64,000 bases of DNA, from the NCBI GenBank assembly GCA_963824275.1, contig CAWGOT010000002.1, forward strand, positions 310,001-374,000, read 5' to 3'. The notes beneath the pieces were generated by a model. It had not been told where the DNA came from. It was given only the letters and a program-made list of their open reading frames with translations, and ran no database searches. The position numbers were made by a program, and so were the translations under genes. This document shows positions 39,283-49,334 of this stretch, piece after piece; positions within the stretch are counted from its first letter, which is position 1, and each line of letters begins with the position of its first letter. The DNA is from JANXQG01 sp963824275 (GTDB lineage: Bacteria; Planctomycetota; Planctomycetia; Pirellulales; Thermoguttaceae).

Positions 39283-42200
39283 ATGAAACCCGAATTCGTC
39301 GATAATCGTAACGGCAACACCCTGATGGCGGCGCTACGCGGCCATTTGGATTGGCTGGCCGTCACCTACGCGCGGCCCATCGAACTCGCAATCGCCAGCG
39401 GCTATTTCAACCCGGAAGGGTTCGGGCTGGTAGCCGACCGCCTCGAACGGCTACCCAAGGTGCGTCTGCTCTTGGGTGCTGAGCCGACCCCTCCGCCTGC
39501 CCGACCGGCCCGCAAGATCGGCGAGTCACTGGCCCGGTTCGACGCCCGCGTGGTCCACGAAGCGATACGCGCCAACGATGCTGGCCTATTGCGGGACCGG
39601 AACCTCTTGGAGTTCGCCCCGGCCACCGAGACTGCCATCCGCCGGCTGCTGGCGCTCTTAGAGTCGGGCACGGTCGAGGTCCGCCGCTACGAGAAGGGGT
39701 TTCTGCACGGCAAGGCGTACATCTTCGCCGACGACGAGGGGGTTGTCGCCGGATCAAGCAACTTCACGGCCGCCGGCCTGACGAGCAACCTCGAATTAAA
39801 CCTCGGCCGCTACGACCCCACGCCCGTGCGGCAGGTGAAACGGTGGTTTGATGACCTGTGGGAAGATGCCCAACCGTTCGACCTGGCCGCGATCTACGAG
39901 CAGCGATACGAAGAATATCCGCCGTACCTGGTCTACCTGCGTGTCCTTTGGGAGTTGTATGGGCGGGAACTGGAGGAGGAGCAGTCCACCGACCCCATCA
40001 TCCGCCTGACTTCGTTTCAGAGCGACGGCCTATGGCGGGCCCGGCGAATCCTGAGAGACTTCAACGGCGTGCTGTTCGCCGATGGTGTCGGCCTGGGCAA
40101 GACCTTCGTTGCCGGCGAGTTGATCCGCGAAGCCGTGCAGGACCGCCGGCAACGGGTACTCTTGATCTCGCCCGCCGCATTGCGCGACGGGATGTGGAAA
40201 CGGTTTTCCGACGAGCACCAGCTTTACCTGGAGAATGTCTCCTTCGAAGAGCTACTTAACGATCGGCAACTTGGAGGCACTGGCAGACATCTCGCTTATC
40301 GTCCCAACGACTACGCGATGGTGGTGGTGGACGAAGCCCACATCTTCCGCAATCCAGATACACGGCGTAGCCAGGCGCTGCGCCGGCTGCTCTTGGGAAA
40401 GCCGCCCAAACAGTTGGTGCTGCTGACCGCCACGCCCGTCAATAACTCGTTGTGGGACTTATACTACCTGCTGACCCTCTTTGTCGGGCATGATGCCGTT
40501 TTCGCCGAGCGTGGCATCCGCTCGCTCAAGGAGCGGTTCGGCGAGGCCGCAAAGGAGAATCCCGACGACCTGCGGCCCGACGTGCTGTTCGACGTGCTCA
40601 ACGTCGTGACCGTGCGGCGGACCAGGCATTTCGTGCGGCGGTTCTATCCGAATGACCGGATTCGCGGCCCCGGCGGCGTGGAAATGGCGGTGCAGTTCCC
40701 CGAGCCGCACGTCGAGGCCCTGAACTACGACCTGGAAGACGTGCTGCCTGGATTCTTCGAGAAATTGAAGGAAGCCCTGGCCCCCGAAGACGAGGACCAA
40801 GAGCCGCTTCTGACGATGGCGCGCTACTGCCCATCGATCCACCGCTTGGACGACGAGGTGGAGGGGGCCCAGTTGACGTTGGTGGGACTGATTCGTTCAG
40901 GGCTGCTGAAGCGGTTCGAGTCGTCGGCCTACGCCTTCGGCCTGACGGCGGGACGCATGGCCGACAGCCACGATGCCTTCCTGAAGGCCCTCGACGCCGG
41001 CTACATCCTCTCGCCCAGGGCGTTGGAAGAGTGGGCGACCATCGATAGCGACGAGGAGTGGGAACGGCTGCTCGAAGAATCCGGCGCGGAGCCGACCGAC
41101 AAGTACGATGTCAGGGCTTTGAGGGCGGCGGTGGAGGCCGACCGCGACATCCTGCGGCAGTTTGCCGACGCGGCAGCGACAGTCAAGGCCGATGACGACC
41201 CCAAGCTGGCGGAACTCACGGCAGCGCTGACTGAGATCCTCCACGCCGCCGACAAGGACGGCATCGGGGAGGAAGACTCGCGGGACAAGCGGAAGATCAT
41301 CATCTTCTCGTATTTTGCCGATACCGCCGACTGGGTTGAAAGGCATGTCCGCAAGCTGGTGGACGGCCAAAAGAAGTTCGCAGCCTACCGGGGGCGCATC
41401 GTCTCAGTGGCGGGGCAGGAAAGCCGGGGCGGAGTCTCTCGTGAGGATGCCGTCTTCGGGTTTGTGCCGGTCTCCAGCGACGCCCCGCCGGCCCGCAACG
41501 ATGACCGATTCGACATCCTGATTAGCACCGACGTGCTGGCCGAGGGCGTGAACCTCCAGCAGTGCCGCAACATCATCAATTACGATCTGCCGTGGAACCC
41601 CATGCGGCTGGTCCAGCGTCACGGGCGAATCGACCGCATCGGCAGCCGGCACGCCGATGTCTACATGTGGTGCTTCTTCCCCGATAGGCAACTGGACGAG
41701 TTGCTGAAGCTGGAACATCGCATCCGCCGCAAACTGGCCCAGGCGGCGGCGTCGATTGGCGTGGAAAGTGAAGTCATTCCCGGCGGCGCGGTCAGCGAGG
41801 TCGTGTTCAGCGAGACTCGGACAGAGATCGAATCGCTGCGCCGCGAAGAGAATGACCTGCTGGTCAATGCCGGGGAGGACCCCTTGGCCCACACGGGCGA
41901 GGAGTATCGGCAGGAGTTGCGGAGGGGTTTGCAATTGCATGGCGAGGCGGTGAGGGCCCTCGCGTGGGGCGCGGGTTCCGGGCTGGCCGGCGGTCCGGCC
42001 AAGGGGCATTTTTTCTGCGCCGCGTCGATGATCGCGTGTTTCTCCGCTTCGTGCCGCTGGAGAGCGACCAACTGGTCCGCAACACGCTGGCCTGCCTGCG
42101 GATGATTACCTGCGCCGAGGACACCCGACGCCATTTGCCCGACGACCTGGCCGCCACGAGCTATGACGCCTGGGCCAAGGCCCGGCAGGACATCTTCAGC

Positions 42201-42554
42201 GAATGGACGTTCGCCACCGACCCACTCAACTTGCAGCCGCGGATTCGGCCGTTTTTCCGCAATGCCGCCGAACACCTGCGGAAGTACCCGCCGGCCGAAA
42301 TACGGCAAAACGAGCTAGACCTGCTGGTCGAGTCCATCGAGGCCCCCTGGGGCATCCGCTACGAGCGGGCCATTAAGGACGTGTTCAACCCGGAGGCCGA
42401 CGACCCGTATGTGGCTTCGGCCGTTCTGGTCGAGAAGGTGCGGGAGTTGGGCTTGCAGCCCTTCGTCCAGCCGGAGCCGCTGCCGCCGATTCAGCCGGAT
42501 GACGTGGTTCTGATTTGCTGGATGGGAGTGGATACTGTGGATACTGGCGGCTGA
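39283..42554 (+). CDS. PLD-domain SNF2-type helicase (anti-phage-like, frameshifted near the end)
   Basis: ATG 39283 (MKPEFVDNRNGNTLM) follows AAGGTC by 4-5 bases. A PLD domain comes first, with HGK in FLHGKAYIF (about nt 39700-39720) and GSSNFTAAGL; only one HxK is seen. The SNF2 helicase follows: Q motif-like LTSFQSDGLWRA, Walker A DGVGLGKTF (about nt 40083), DEAH in MVVVDEAHIF (about nt 40325), TATPVNNSLWDLYYLL, and helicase C with ILISTDVLAEGVNLQQC and LVQRHGRIDRIGS. Near nt 42015 one base is missing; the tail then reads VDDRVFLRFVPLESDQ to 42554. Total is about 1,090 residues. Similar PLD-helicases occur in anti-phage islands. Confidence 0.82.
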
Positions 42555-42614
42555 CATCGTGCTCCGCCAAAAGCTCGGACTTACTGACATCGTGTCAGCG
42601 AAGGGGCGATGCTC

Positions 42615-42741
42615 GGCACGGCCGCCCGCATGGAGACGGTCGTTGCATCCTCCGCAAGCACTATCCGCCCGACTTGCAGGAGGAGGCGACCAAGACGGTG
42701 CTGGAGCAGGCGGAATTGATGTGTGCGGACTGGGTGGGGTA
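42615..42741 (+). pseudogene. C-terminal scrap of HsdR-like restriction subunit
   Basis: YPPDLQEEATKTVLEQAELM then CADWVG and a stop resemble the very end of type I restriction HsdR subunits (DUF3387 region). Nothing of the motor domains is present. The scrap follows the helicase gene by about 60 bases and was probably left by recombination. Confidence 0.5.
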
Positions 42742-42772
42742 GGCACGCCGTGCTAGGCGAAAGGAATGAGTC

Positions 42773-43627
42773 TATGGTGAAGCAGTGGTTTCGCAAGCAA
42801 TTGGCTAGAGTCAAAGCAGCGTTCGATTGGTATGTGAGGCAGGATGACAAGGCCGCTGATCGCATTCGGGGGTTGATTCCGATTGGTGCGGCAATCATTG
42901 GATCAGTCATCACGTGCGCCGTATTTTTTTGCCGTGATTGGTTCGTAGAAGCGCCAAGCTAAGGGTACAGGTAGAGGCATTTACCACCCAAACTGCCGAG
43001 AAGGATAAACGAATCGCAACGCTTGAAAGGGAAGAAATCGAGAAGCTGGCCGAAAAGGACGCTCGAATTGGCAGCGTCGAAAGGGAGGAAATCGAAAAGC
43101 TAGCCGAGAAGAACAAGGAGATTGCTAAGCTTGAAAAAGATCTGCTTCCGTTCAAGGTCTTTGCGCTTCAGAAGTACACTGGGGATGAGAGTGAGCGACT
43201 ACACAAGCTGGCGTCCGACATTCGCAAAATGCAAGGTGATATTGATGCCGTCAAGCAATACTCTGACGTAGCGACGATGGACATGATAGGAAAGAACTTC
43301 ATTGGCCACGGGGTAATTGTGTCTCCTACCGAAATTACTGGAATAATGGCAGGAGCCTTAGAAGGGAATCAATTTGCAACGACTACTGGCGCTGAAAAGA
43401 AATATCGTGAAGTGGCAGAGAAGTTTCCGACGTTCCCATTTTCCTATTTCCTTATTTCCCGCTGCCTTCGAGCCCGAGACGATCCTTCTTGGAAAGACTA
43501 TGCGCATGTCGCACTTGATATTCTTGAGAAGACAACCACCATTGCCGGTCATCATCAGGATCATGACAAAGTGTTGCGGATTCTGCAACTTGAGCTGCTG
43601 ACCCCGGATTCCGCGCCCAACCCCTGA
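42773..43627 (+). CDS. Membrane-anchored coiled-coil protein (frameshifted)
   Basis: ATG 42773 (MVKQWFRKQLARVKAAF) has AAGGA 8 bases upstream. One membrane segment (LIPIGAAIIGSVITCAVFF) ends at FCRDWF; near nt 42945 the frame changes and the product continues with a charged coiled coil (EKDKRIATLEREEIEKLA repeated nearly exactly) and a C-terminal globular part (ASDIRKMQGDIDAVKQY, SYFLISRCLRARDDPSW, AHVALDILEKTTTIAGHH). About 285 residues. It would place the coil and globular part in the cytoplasm. No known family. It is the last gene before the second IS-end repeat, so it belongs to the island. Confidence 0.55.
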
Positions 43628-43714
43628 CAAGACGGGTGAGGCGGGTAAGGCGACCACGGCCACCCGGTACCCGAGATCGTTCCATAACCGGCGCAATCGT
43701 CAGTTGTGCTGGAA

Positions 43715-43948
43715 TTGCGGTTTGTGGGAAGGGCCAATCCGCACGCTGGCCGGTGCCCGTGCCCCGCCGCATGGATTGCGACCATCGTGGGACGAGCCGG
43801 AGTTGGTCATGGATCCCGAGTTTGTTGAGTCCGAACGCCTTGAGCGTCAGGCAGACGCCGGGTGCGAACTGCAGTTGATCCTCGACCCGGACTTCCTGTA
43901 GCCCGCGTTCCAGGCTGCTTTCTCACCGTCTACCGTGCCGGTGCGCTG
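43715..43948 (+). repeat. IS91-like 3' end, copy 2 of the island-bounding direct repeat
   Basis: The same segment as 32371-32615, in the same orientation, with small indels. Here it stands alone, without the preceding transposase, and 122 bases before the leucine-rich-repeat gene. Confidence 0.9.
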
Positions 43949-44070
43949 TTAGGTGCCGGAAACGCACTTCGCCTTGCCGGCTCTTTCAATCGTGCAACAA
44001 AGCGGTATACTGTCAGGCAACATGTGCATCTCGTTAAACCGATCGCCACACCGTTCCTGAAAGGGAGTTT

Positions 44071-45255
44071 ATGAACCGCCGCGTGGCATTATCGCCCGTC
44101 ATGGGCTTGTTGCTTACCGTGGGTGCCTTGGGTTGGTCAGCAGAATGGAGTCCTGAGCAGCTTCCGGCGTATGTCTCTCCGCAGGTCCGCCTTGGCAGAT
44201 GGGTCGCCGAGTTGGATCCCGAGCAAGCGAAGGCGGTTATTGAGATCGATAAGCTCGGTGGCCAAGTCGACGTTGATGAAACAGGTCGCAACAGGATCGT
44301 GACTGACGTGACCATGTGGAATACCAAGGTGACCGATGCGGACTTGGAGAACCTCACGCGGTTGACCGGCCTCCAATCGCTGAATCTCGGATGCACCGCG
44401 GTGTCCGATGCCGGGTTGAAGCACCTCAGAGGATTGACAAAGCTACAGTCGCTCGACCTAACGGGCACCAAGGTGACCGATGCCGGATTGGAGCAACTCA
44501 GAGGGTTGACCAATCTCCAATGCCTAACCCTGGCGTTCACCGACCTGACCGATGGGGCTTTGGAGCATCTCACGGGGTTCACCAAACTTCAGTCGCTGGA
44601 CTTGACGGGCACCAAGGTGACCGATGCCGGCGTGAGGCGAATCAAAGGGCTGGCAAATCTCCAGACATTGTCGCTGTGCAACACGGCGATTACTGATACC
44701 GGTCTGAAAACTCTCAAGGGGATGGCCAATCTCAAGTCACTGGACTTGTCGGGCACGAAGGTAACCAACGCCGGGATGGAGCATATCGAAGGACTGCCAA
44801 ACCTCCAGGCATTGACGCTGTGCAACACGAGGATAACCGACGCCGGGCTGCAAAACCTCAAGAGTTCACCTCAACTCGAATCGCTGAACCTACAGTTAAC
44901 CGAGGTGACGGATTCAGGGATCCAGTGCCTCACGGGATTCACGCGGCTCCATACGCTGAGTCTTGCACTTACCAAGGTGACCGATACCGGCTTGAAGAGC
45001 CTCAAAGGGCTTGCCGACCTGCAATCACTGGACCTGTGGGGCACCGAGGTAACTGACGCTGGGCTGGAACACGTAAGAGGACTGTCAAAGCTCCAAAGGC
45101 TGAACCTGGCAAATATCACGATGACCGATGCCGGGCTGGAGCACTTCCGGGGGTTATTGCACCTCCAATCACTGAACATCTCGTCCACGAAGGTGACTGC
45201 CAAAGGCGTGGAAAGCCTCCAACGAGCATTGCCGCATTGCACAATCATGCAGTGA
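44071..45255 (+). CDS. Exported leucine-rich-repeat protein
   Basis: A 394-residue protein with GGGAG upstream of ATG 44071. A signal peptide (LSPVMGLLLTVGALGWSA) precedes a short region and about 12 leucine-rich repeats of 24 residues with consensus LQSLDLTGTKVTDAGLEHL (about residues 80-390). This is the DAGL-type repeat abundant in planctomycetes, a protein-interaction scaffold with no catalytic motif. The gene lies just outside the island repeat. A relative is at 62003. Confidence 0.88.
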   Translation: MNRRVALSPVMGLLLTVGALGWSAEWSPEQLPAYVSPQVRLGRWVAELDPEQAKAVIEIDKLGGQVDVDETGRNRIVTDVTMWNTKVTDADLENLTRLTGLQSLNLGCTAVSDAGLKHLRGLTKLQSLDLTGTKVTDAGLEQLRGLTNLQCLTLAFTDLTDGALEHLTGFTKLQSLDLTGTKVTDAGVRRIKGLANLQTLSLCNTAITDTGLKTLKGMANLKSLDLSGTKVTNAGMEHIEGLPNLQALTLCNTRITDAGLQNLKSSPQLESLNLQLTEVTDSGIQCLTGFTRLHTLSLALTKVTDTGLKSLKGLADLQSLDLWGTEVTDAGLEHVRGLSKLQRLNLANITMTDAGLEHFRGLLHLQSLNISSTKVTAKGVESLQRALPHCTIMQ

Positions 45256-45310
45256 ATCGCTCGCTCCCGTCGTCGACTCCCTGCTCATTCAGTTGACGGC
45301 CAAGCGGCGA

Positions 45311-45405
45311 AGAAAATGAAAGTTAATAATCAAAGTCTGACCCTTACCTGCCCGCTTACCTGCCCCGAAAATGAAAGTTAATAATCACAGTCTGACCCTT
45401 ACCTG
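45311..45405. repeat. Two tandem copies of a GTTAATAATC/GACCCTTACCTGCC unit
   Basis: The unit AAAATGAAAGTTAATAATC followed by AGTCTGACCCTTACCTGCC occurs twice (from 45313 and 45367). The TTACCTGCC part is shared with 33029-33086. Confidence 0.8.
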
Positions 45406-45407
45406 CC

Positions 45408-45477
45408 CGGGTTCTTGACGGCGATCAGCGTCCACGGTAGGATCGGGGACGTTTCGCGGGATCAAAATTCCTATCAG
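45408..45477 (+). repeat. 70-base direct repeat, copy 2
   Basis: Same 70 bases as 32821-32890 in the same orientation, one mismatch seen. It sits directly before a small membrane-protein gene. Confidence 0.9.
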
Positions 45478-45487
45478 TAGAAGCCAC

Positions 45488-45742
45488 ATGATAAGAACAA
45501 TAAGTATTGCCATGTGCTTTGCTGCCGCGTGCGCGGCAGCGAGTTTCCCGATGATCGAATATGTCGGCGGACGAACTGGATTTCCCTTGTGCGTGGATAT
45601 ATTTCCTGCTCAAATTGTTCCGTTCCTGATCCAATTAATCGCCTTGGTTGGTCTGATTACTTGTCTTATCAGCGCCATGCGGCGCACAAGTTTGCCTGAC
45701 CGGAATAACCGGCTGAAGTCTCGAGTTATTCGTCCGGATTGA
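45488..45742 (+). CDS. Small membrane protein, unknown function
   Basis: An 84-residue frame starting MIRTISIAMCFAAACAAASF, with a second hydrophobic segment (IVPFLIQLIALVGLITCLI) and a basic tail (AMRRTSLPDRNNRLKSR). The pattern fits a two-helix membrane protein or a signal peptide plus one helix. No family is recognised. ATG 45488 is preceded by AGAAG. It could be a chance frame, but two well-placed hydrophobic segments favour a gene. Confidence 0.45.
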   Translation: MIRTISIAMCFAAACAAASFPMIEYVGGRTGFPLCVDIFPAQIVPFLIQLIALVGLITCLISAMRRTSLPDRNNRLKSRVIRPD

Positions 45743-45840
45743 ACCCCGCCCTTATCCCGCCCCGGACCCCGCCCGGTTAAATTCATCTAGAACCCCGCCC
45801 CTGTTTTCTACGTTTCGGTGGTCGGTGGGCGCATGAAAAT

Positions 45841-45879
45841 GGAGGAGTGAGGCCCGTTTACGACAACCCTCACTCCTCC
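45841..45879. terminator. Hairpin at the left side of the transposon
   Basis: GGAGGAGTGAGG (45841-45852) and its exact complement (45868-45879) flank a 15-base loop. Upstream, 45741-45790 carries four ACCCCGCCC-like units. It may block read-through into the zinc-finger gene. There is no T-run. Confidence 0.6.
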
Positions 45880-45880
45880 T

Positions 45881-46588
45881 GTTGAGAAAGATCTCGCCAT
45901 CAGTATCGAACTGCCCCGCCCGACAACTGTAATTGAAGTCGAAGAGCACAACCAAGCCGTGCGCCGGCAGAGTGCCGATCGTGTCTGTTTCCGACAGTTG
46001 TGCAGCCGTTGCGGAGAGCGCGGCCGTTTCGCGCCCACGAGCTGCGCCGCCGTGGTCTGCGGCTGCTTGTGGAACACACGGTCCTGTGCGTGACCATCTG
46101 GCTGGCCCGCTGGCAATGCCGGAAGTGCCAGTACATCTTTACCGATTACCCCAGCTTTCGTACTCCCCTATAAGCGCTATGCGGGCCCGACCCTCCTGCA
46201 CCTTGCCGGCAGCTATCTGGAGAACGACGGGCAATCCTACCGTGAGACGGCCAGCCCGGGAAAGCGAGCGACCGGCTATCAGCCGCCGCCGGGGTCGTCC
46301 GCCATGGAAGAGCGGGCCCTGCATCACAGCACGATCTGGTGCGTGCTGACTTGGTTGGGGGTGCAATCCGCCGCGTTGGCTGCGGGTCGGCAATTGATCC
46401 AGGAGCGTTGCCCCGCCTCCACCTGTCATCGCTTTGCCGGGGCCGTGGCGCCGCAAAAGTTCCGCAGTCCGCAGCGTGAGCAATTGCTGCGTTGCGCGCG
46501 GCAAGTGCTCCATCTGATCGCCGAGTGGGAAGAGGTATTTTCCGAGAAGTTCTTCCCCCGTTTCGCGACAAGATCCGGGTTCACGTGA
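45881..46588 (+). CDS. Transposon-associated zinc-finger protein (DUF6431-like, frameshifted)
   Basis: No clear start codon is visible. The frame begins KDLAISIELPRPTTVIE, then CSRCGERGRF and, after shifts near nt 46030 and 46156, WQCRKCQYIFTDYPSF, LPYKRYAGPTLLHLAG, ALHHSTIWCVLTWLG and FAGAVAPQKFRSPQ to a stop at 46586-46588. Two CxxC pairs form a zinc ribbon near the start, followed by a helical region. I associate this pattern with DUF6431 proteins encoded beside DDE transposases; probable DNA-binding or target-choice subunit. It lies 62 bases upstream of the transposase. The start and frame need correction. Confidence 0.6.
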
Positions 46589-46649
46589 GGTAGCATGGAC
46601 TCCGACAGTGGTTTTTCATCCATCCCCACCTTGTTTGGAGTCAAACTTT

Positions 46650-48219
46650 ATGCCTTGTAACAATGAAGACTGGGCTGTCTTCTGGTGCTCGCTGCTGAGC
46701 CCCGTGCTGCTGGGAGAAATTCCCCAGCGGCGGCGCGAGCGGTATTTCCAGCAACTGAGCCAAGAGGAACGCCTGCTGCCCAACGGACGGCGGAAACGCC
46801 TTTCGGCACGCACCCTGCGTCGCCAGTGGCGGCGGCTGAAAGACGAAGGCGTGCCGGGCCTGTATCGCCGCCGCCGCTCCGATCGGGGCCAGCCGCGAAA
46901 GAAGCACAGCGACTTGCTGGACCGCGCCGTGGCCCTGAAAAAGGAGCAGCCCTTCCGCTCCCACAAAGCGATCAATCGCATCTTGAAGCGGGAGTTCGGA
47001 ACGTCAGCTTCCGCGTTCCACCCTGTACCGGCACTTGCGGCAGCAAGGGGCCACGCGGCGGAAGCTGGGCGTGGCGAAGGAAATCGTGCGTTGCCGCTGG
47101 ACCCGGGACCAGCCCGGTGCCCTGTGGGTCGGCGACTTCGAGCACGGCCCGCCGGTGATGCACCAGGGCCGCTCCGTGAAGACCCATCTTTCCGCCTGGA
47201 TCGACTGCCACAGCCGTTACATCGTCGAGGCCCGCTACTACGTCCGCGAGAACCTGGACATCCTCCTGGATTCGCTGCTGCGGGCCTGGGGAAATCACGG
47301 CGCCAGCCGCGAACTGTACGTGGACAACGCCAAAATCTACCATGCCAAGGCCCTGCAACTGGCCTGCACCCAGCTCAACATCCAGCTCTTGCACCGGCCG
47401 CCGCGCAATCCTCCGGCCGGCGGCCTGATCGAACGTTTCTTCCAGACCTGCCAGATGCAATTGGAAGCGGAAGTCCGCGCCGGACAGATCCTTACGCTCG
47501 ACGACTTGAACCGCGTCTTGGCGGCCTGGCTCGCGGTGGCCTATCACCAAGATGCGAACAGCGAGACCGGGGAAACTCCTCACGCGCGCTATCAGCAGGA
47601 GCCCCGGCTGCTGCGGCAGGTCGATCTGGGGGCGGTACTGGGCTTCTTCCATCAGCGGGTGCCGCGCCTCGTCGACAAGGACTTCTCGGACGTGCGTGTG
47701 GAGAGCCTGTTCTTCGCTGTCGATCCGGCGCTGCGGGGCGATAGGCTGGTCGTCCAGTACGATCCTTTCTCCCCGCTTGCCGAAGTCCAGCTTTACACTC
47801 CCGCGGGCGCGTACGTGGGTCGCGGTCGGCGTTATCAACGCGAAAAGGGCAGCCATCCGCAACCGTCGCCTTCGCCACCTGCCGCACCCATCGTGCCCCA
47901 CTATCTCGATGCCCTGCGTGCCGAACACGCCGCCATGCAGGAGCAGCAACGCGACCTGGGCATCGACTACCACTCGGCACGGCAGAAAAACGTATGGTCC
48001 TTGTCGAGTTTCGCCCGCGTCTTCGCCCGCTTATTGGCTCGTCAGGGCGGCGTATCCGGGTTGACCGTCCAGGAAATGGATCTCCTGGCCGCCTTCCACT
48101 CCCGCCACGATCGCGTCACCGAGAGCCTGCTTCGGCAGGCCTTCGAGCAGGCCCCGGCGGCGACCCTTCCCGAAGTCTTGTTTCAACTCCAATCCCTGTT
48201 TCCCGAAAGGAACGACTGA
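46650..48219 (+). CDS. DDE (rve-type) transposase of a four-gene transposon (frameshifted)
   Basis: ATG 46650 starts MPCNNEDWAVFWCSLLSPVL; a helix-turn-helix region (LSARTLRRQWRRLKDEGVPG, PFRSHKAINRILKREFG) follows. Near nt 47005 the frame changes to RSTLYRHLRQQGATRRK. The catalytic residues are D in GDFEHGP (nt 47134-47136), D in YVDNAKIY (nt 47323-47325) and E in GLIERFFQT (nt 47431-47433); the last two are separated by exactly 35 residues, the classic D35E spacing of rve integrases. A C-terminal beta domain (RLVVQYDPFSPLAEVQLY) and a helical tail follow. The organisation resembles TniA/IstA/TnsB-type transposases that act with an AAA partner. It overlaps the ATPase start (TGATG). Confidence 0.85.
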
Positions 48220-49010
48220 TGTATCTCGAACACTTGCAACTGAAAAGCCAACCCTTCGCAGAACACGCTACGGTCTCTGCCCTGTGGCAGGACCAACGCA
48301 TGGACGAAGGTCTGGCGCGGCTAGAATACCTGGTCCAGTCCGGCCAGTTGGGGCTAATCACCGGTCCCAGCGGAGTCGGTAAATCCGCGCTCTTGAAACG
48401 CTTCCTGCACGGCCTGCTGCCGCAACACTGCCAGGCCCTCTACTGCCACCTCTCCCACCTCTCCGCGACGGGCCTGCTGAAGCTTGTCGTCACGCAACTA
48501 GGGGAGACGCCGCGCCGCGGCAAAGAACGCATTTACGAGCAGATCCTGGAACGGGCCTCGCGGGCCGAGGGCGCCTTGTTGTTGGTCTTCGACGAGGCCC
48601 ACCTGCTGGACGGCGATGCCCTCACCGACCTGCGGCTGCTGATCAGTTCCGCGCTGGACGTGCGGCCGCCACTGAAGCTTCTGCTCGTCGGTCAGGAACC
48701 GCTCCGCGCCGTCCTGCGGCGGGCGCAGCATGCCGACCTGCTCAATCGGATCTCGGTTCGCTACCAGTTGCGACCACTGACCCGCGAGCAGACTTGCCGT
48801 TACATCGACTTCCAGATCGCCCAGGCCGGCGGCGACCAGAAACTCTTCGACGACTCGGTAAAGGCGGCCATCCACGACTTCGCCAACGGTGTGCCCCGCC
48901 ACATCAACAACCTGGCCACGGCGTGCCTGCTGCAGGCCGCCGCCCGCAAGGTCCGGCGGATTGACGACGAGTTGTTTCAGCAAGTAGTCGGCGAATTTCA
49001 GTTGCCCTAA
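48219..49010 (+). CDS. Transposition AAA ATPase (TniB/ExeA-like)
   Basis: ATG 48219 overlaps the transposase stop by one base, so translation is coupled. The 263-residue product begins MYLEHLQLKSQPFAEHATVS, with Walker A GPSGVGKS (about nt 48363), Walker B LLLVFDEAHLL (about nt 48580-48605), a sensor-like LLLVGQEPL, and GVPRHINNLATACLL near the end, all typical of the ExeA/TniB class of AAA ATPases that control target choice for rve-type transposases. No frameshift. GAAAGGAACG lies just before the start. Confidence 0.88.
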   Translation: MYLEHLQLKSQPFAEHATVSALWQDQRMDEGLARLEYLVQSGQLGLITGPSGVGKSALLKRFLHGLLPQHCQALYCHLSHLSATGLLKLVVTQLGETPRRGKERIYEQILERASRAEGALLLVFDEAHLLDGDALTDLRLLISSALDVRPPLKLLLVGQEPLRAVLRRAQHADLLNRISVRYQLRPLTREQTCRYIDFQIAQAGGDQKLFDDSVKAAIHDFANGVPRHINNLATACLLQAAARKVRRIDDELFQQVVGEFQLP

Positions 49011-49025
49011 AACCAGGAGGACAGC

Positions 49026-49334
49026 ATGCCACGTTACTTCCCCGACGAACTCTTGCGTCGCTTACGCAATGACATTGCCTGGGCCTCTCTCCTGAAGCGA
49101 CTGGAGTGGCCGCACAAACTCCGCGACGGACAACTGGTATTCTTGTGTCCTCGTTGCAACGAGTGCAACTCGGCGGTCAACCCGCCTACGAATCTCGGCC
49201 GCTGCTTCCGTTGCGAAGTCAACTTCAACCCCATCGACTTCACGATGGCCGTGCAGCAATGCGACTTCGTAACCGCGGTCCACTATCTGGAACCGCTCTT
49301 GCCACCCGGCCCCCGATGCCCTGCTTCGCACTGA
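49026..49334 (+). CDS. CHC2-type zinc-finger protein (primase-like)
   Basis: ATG 49026 follows AGGAGG (49015-49020) at good spacing. The 102-residue product has FLCPRCNECNSAV and LGRCFRCEVNFNPIDF, two CxxC pairs as in the zinc-binding domain of DnaG-like primases (CHC2), with NPIDFTMAVQQCDFVTAVHY after it; the helicase and polymerase domains are absent. Such a short zinc-finger gene next to transposase and ATPase suggests a DNA-binding accessory subunit of the transposon. It is the last gene of the element, 15 bases after the ATPase. Confidence 0.75.
   Translation: MPRYFPDELLRRLRNDIAWASLLKRLEWPHKLRDGQLVFLCPRCNECNSAVNPPTNLGRCFRCEVNFNPIDFTMAVQQCDFVTAVHYLEPLLPPGPRCPASH

Noticed and set aside
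45698..45742. A left transposon end matching the 18-base sites at 49458
   Set aside because: CTGACCGG near 45698 matches only loosely (about 10 of 15 bases) and lies within a small gene; not better than chance by eye.
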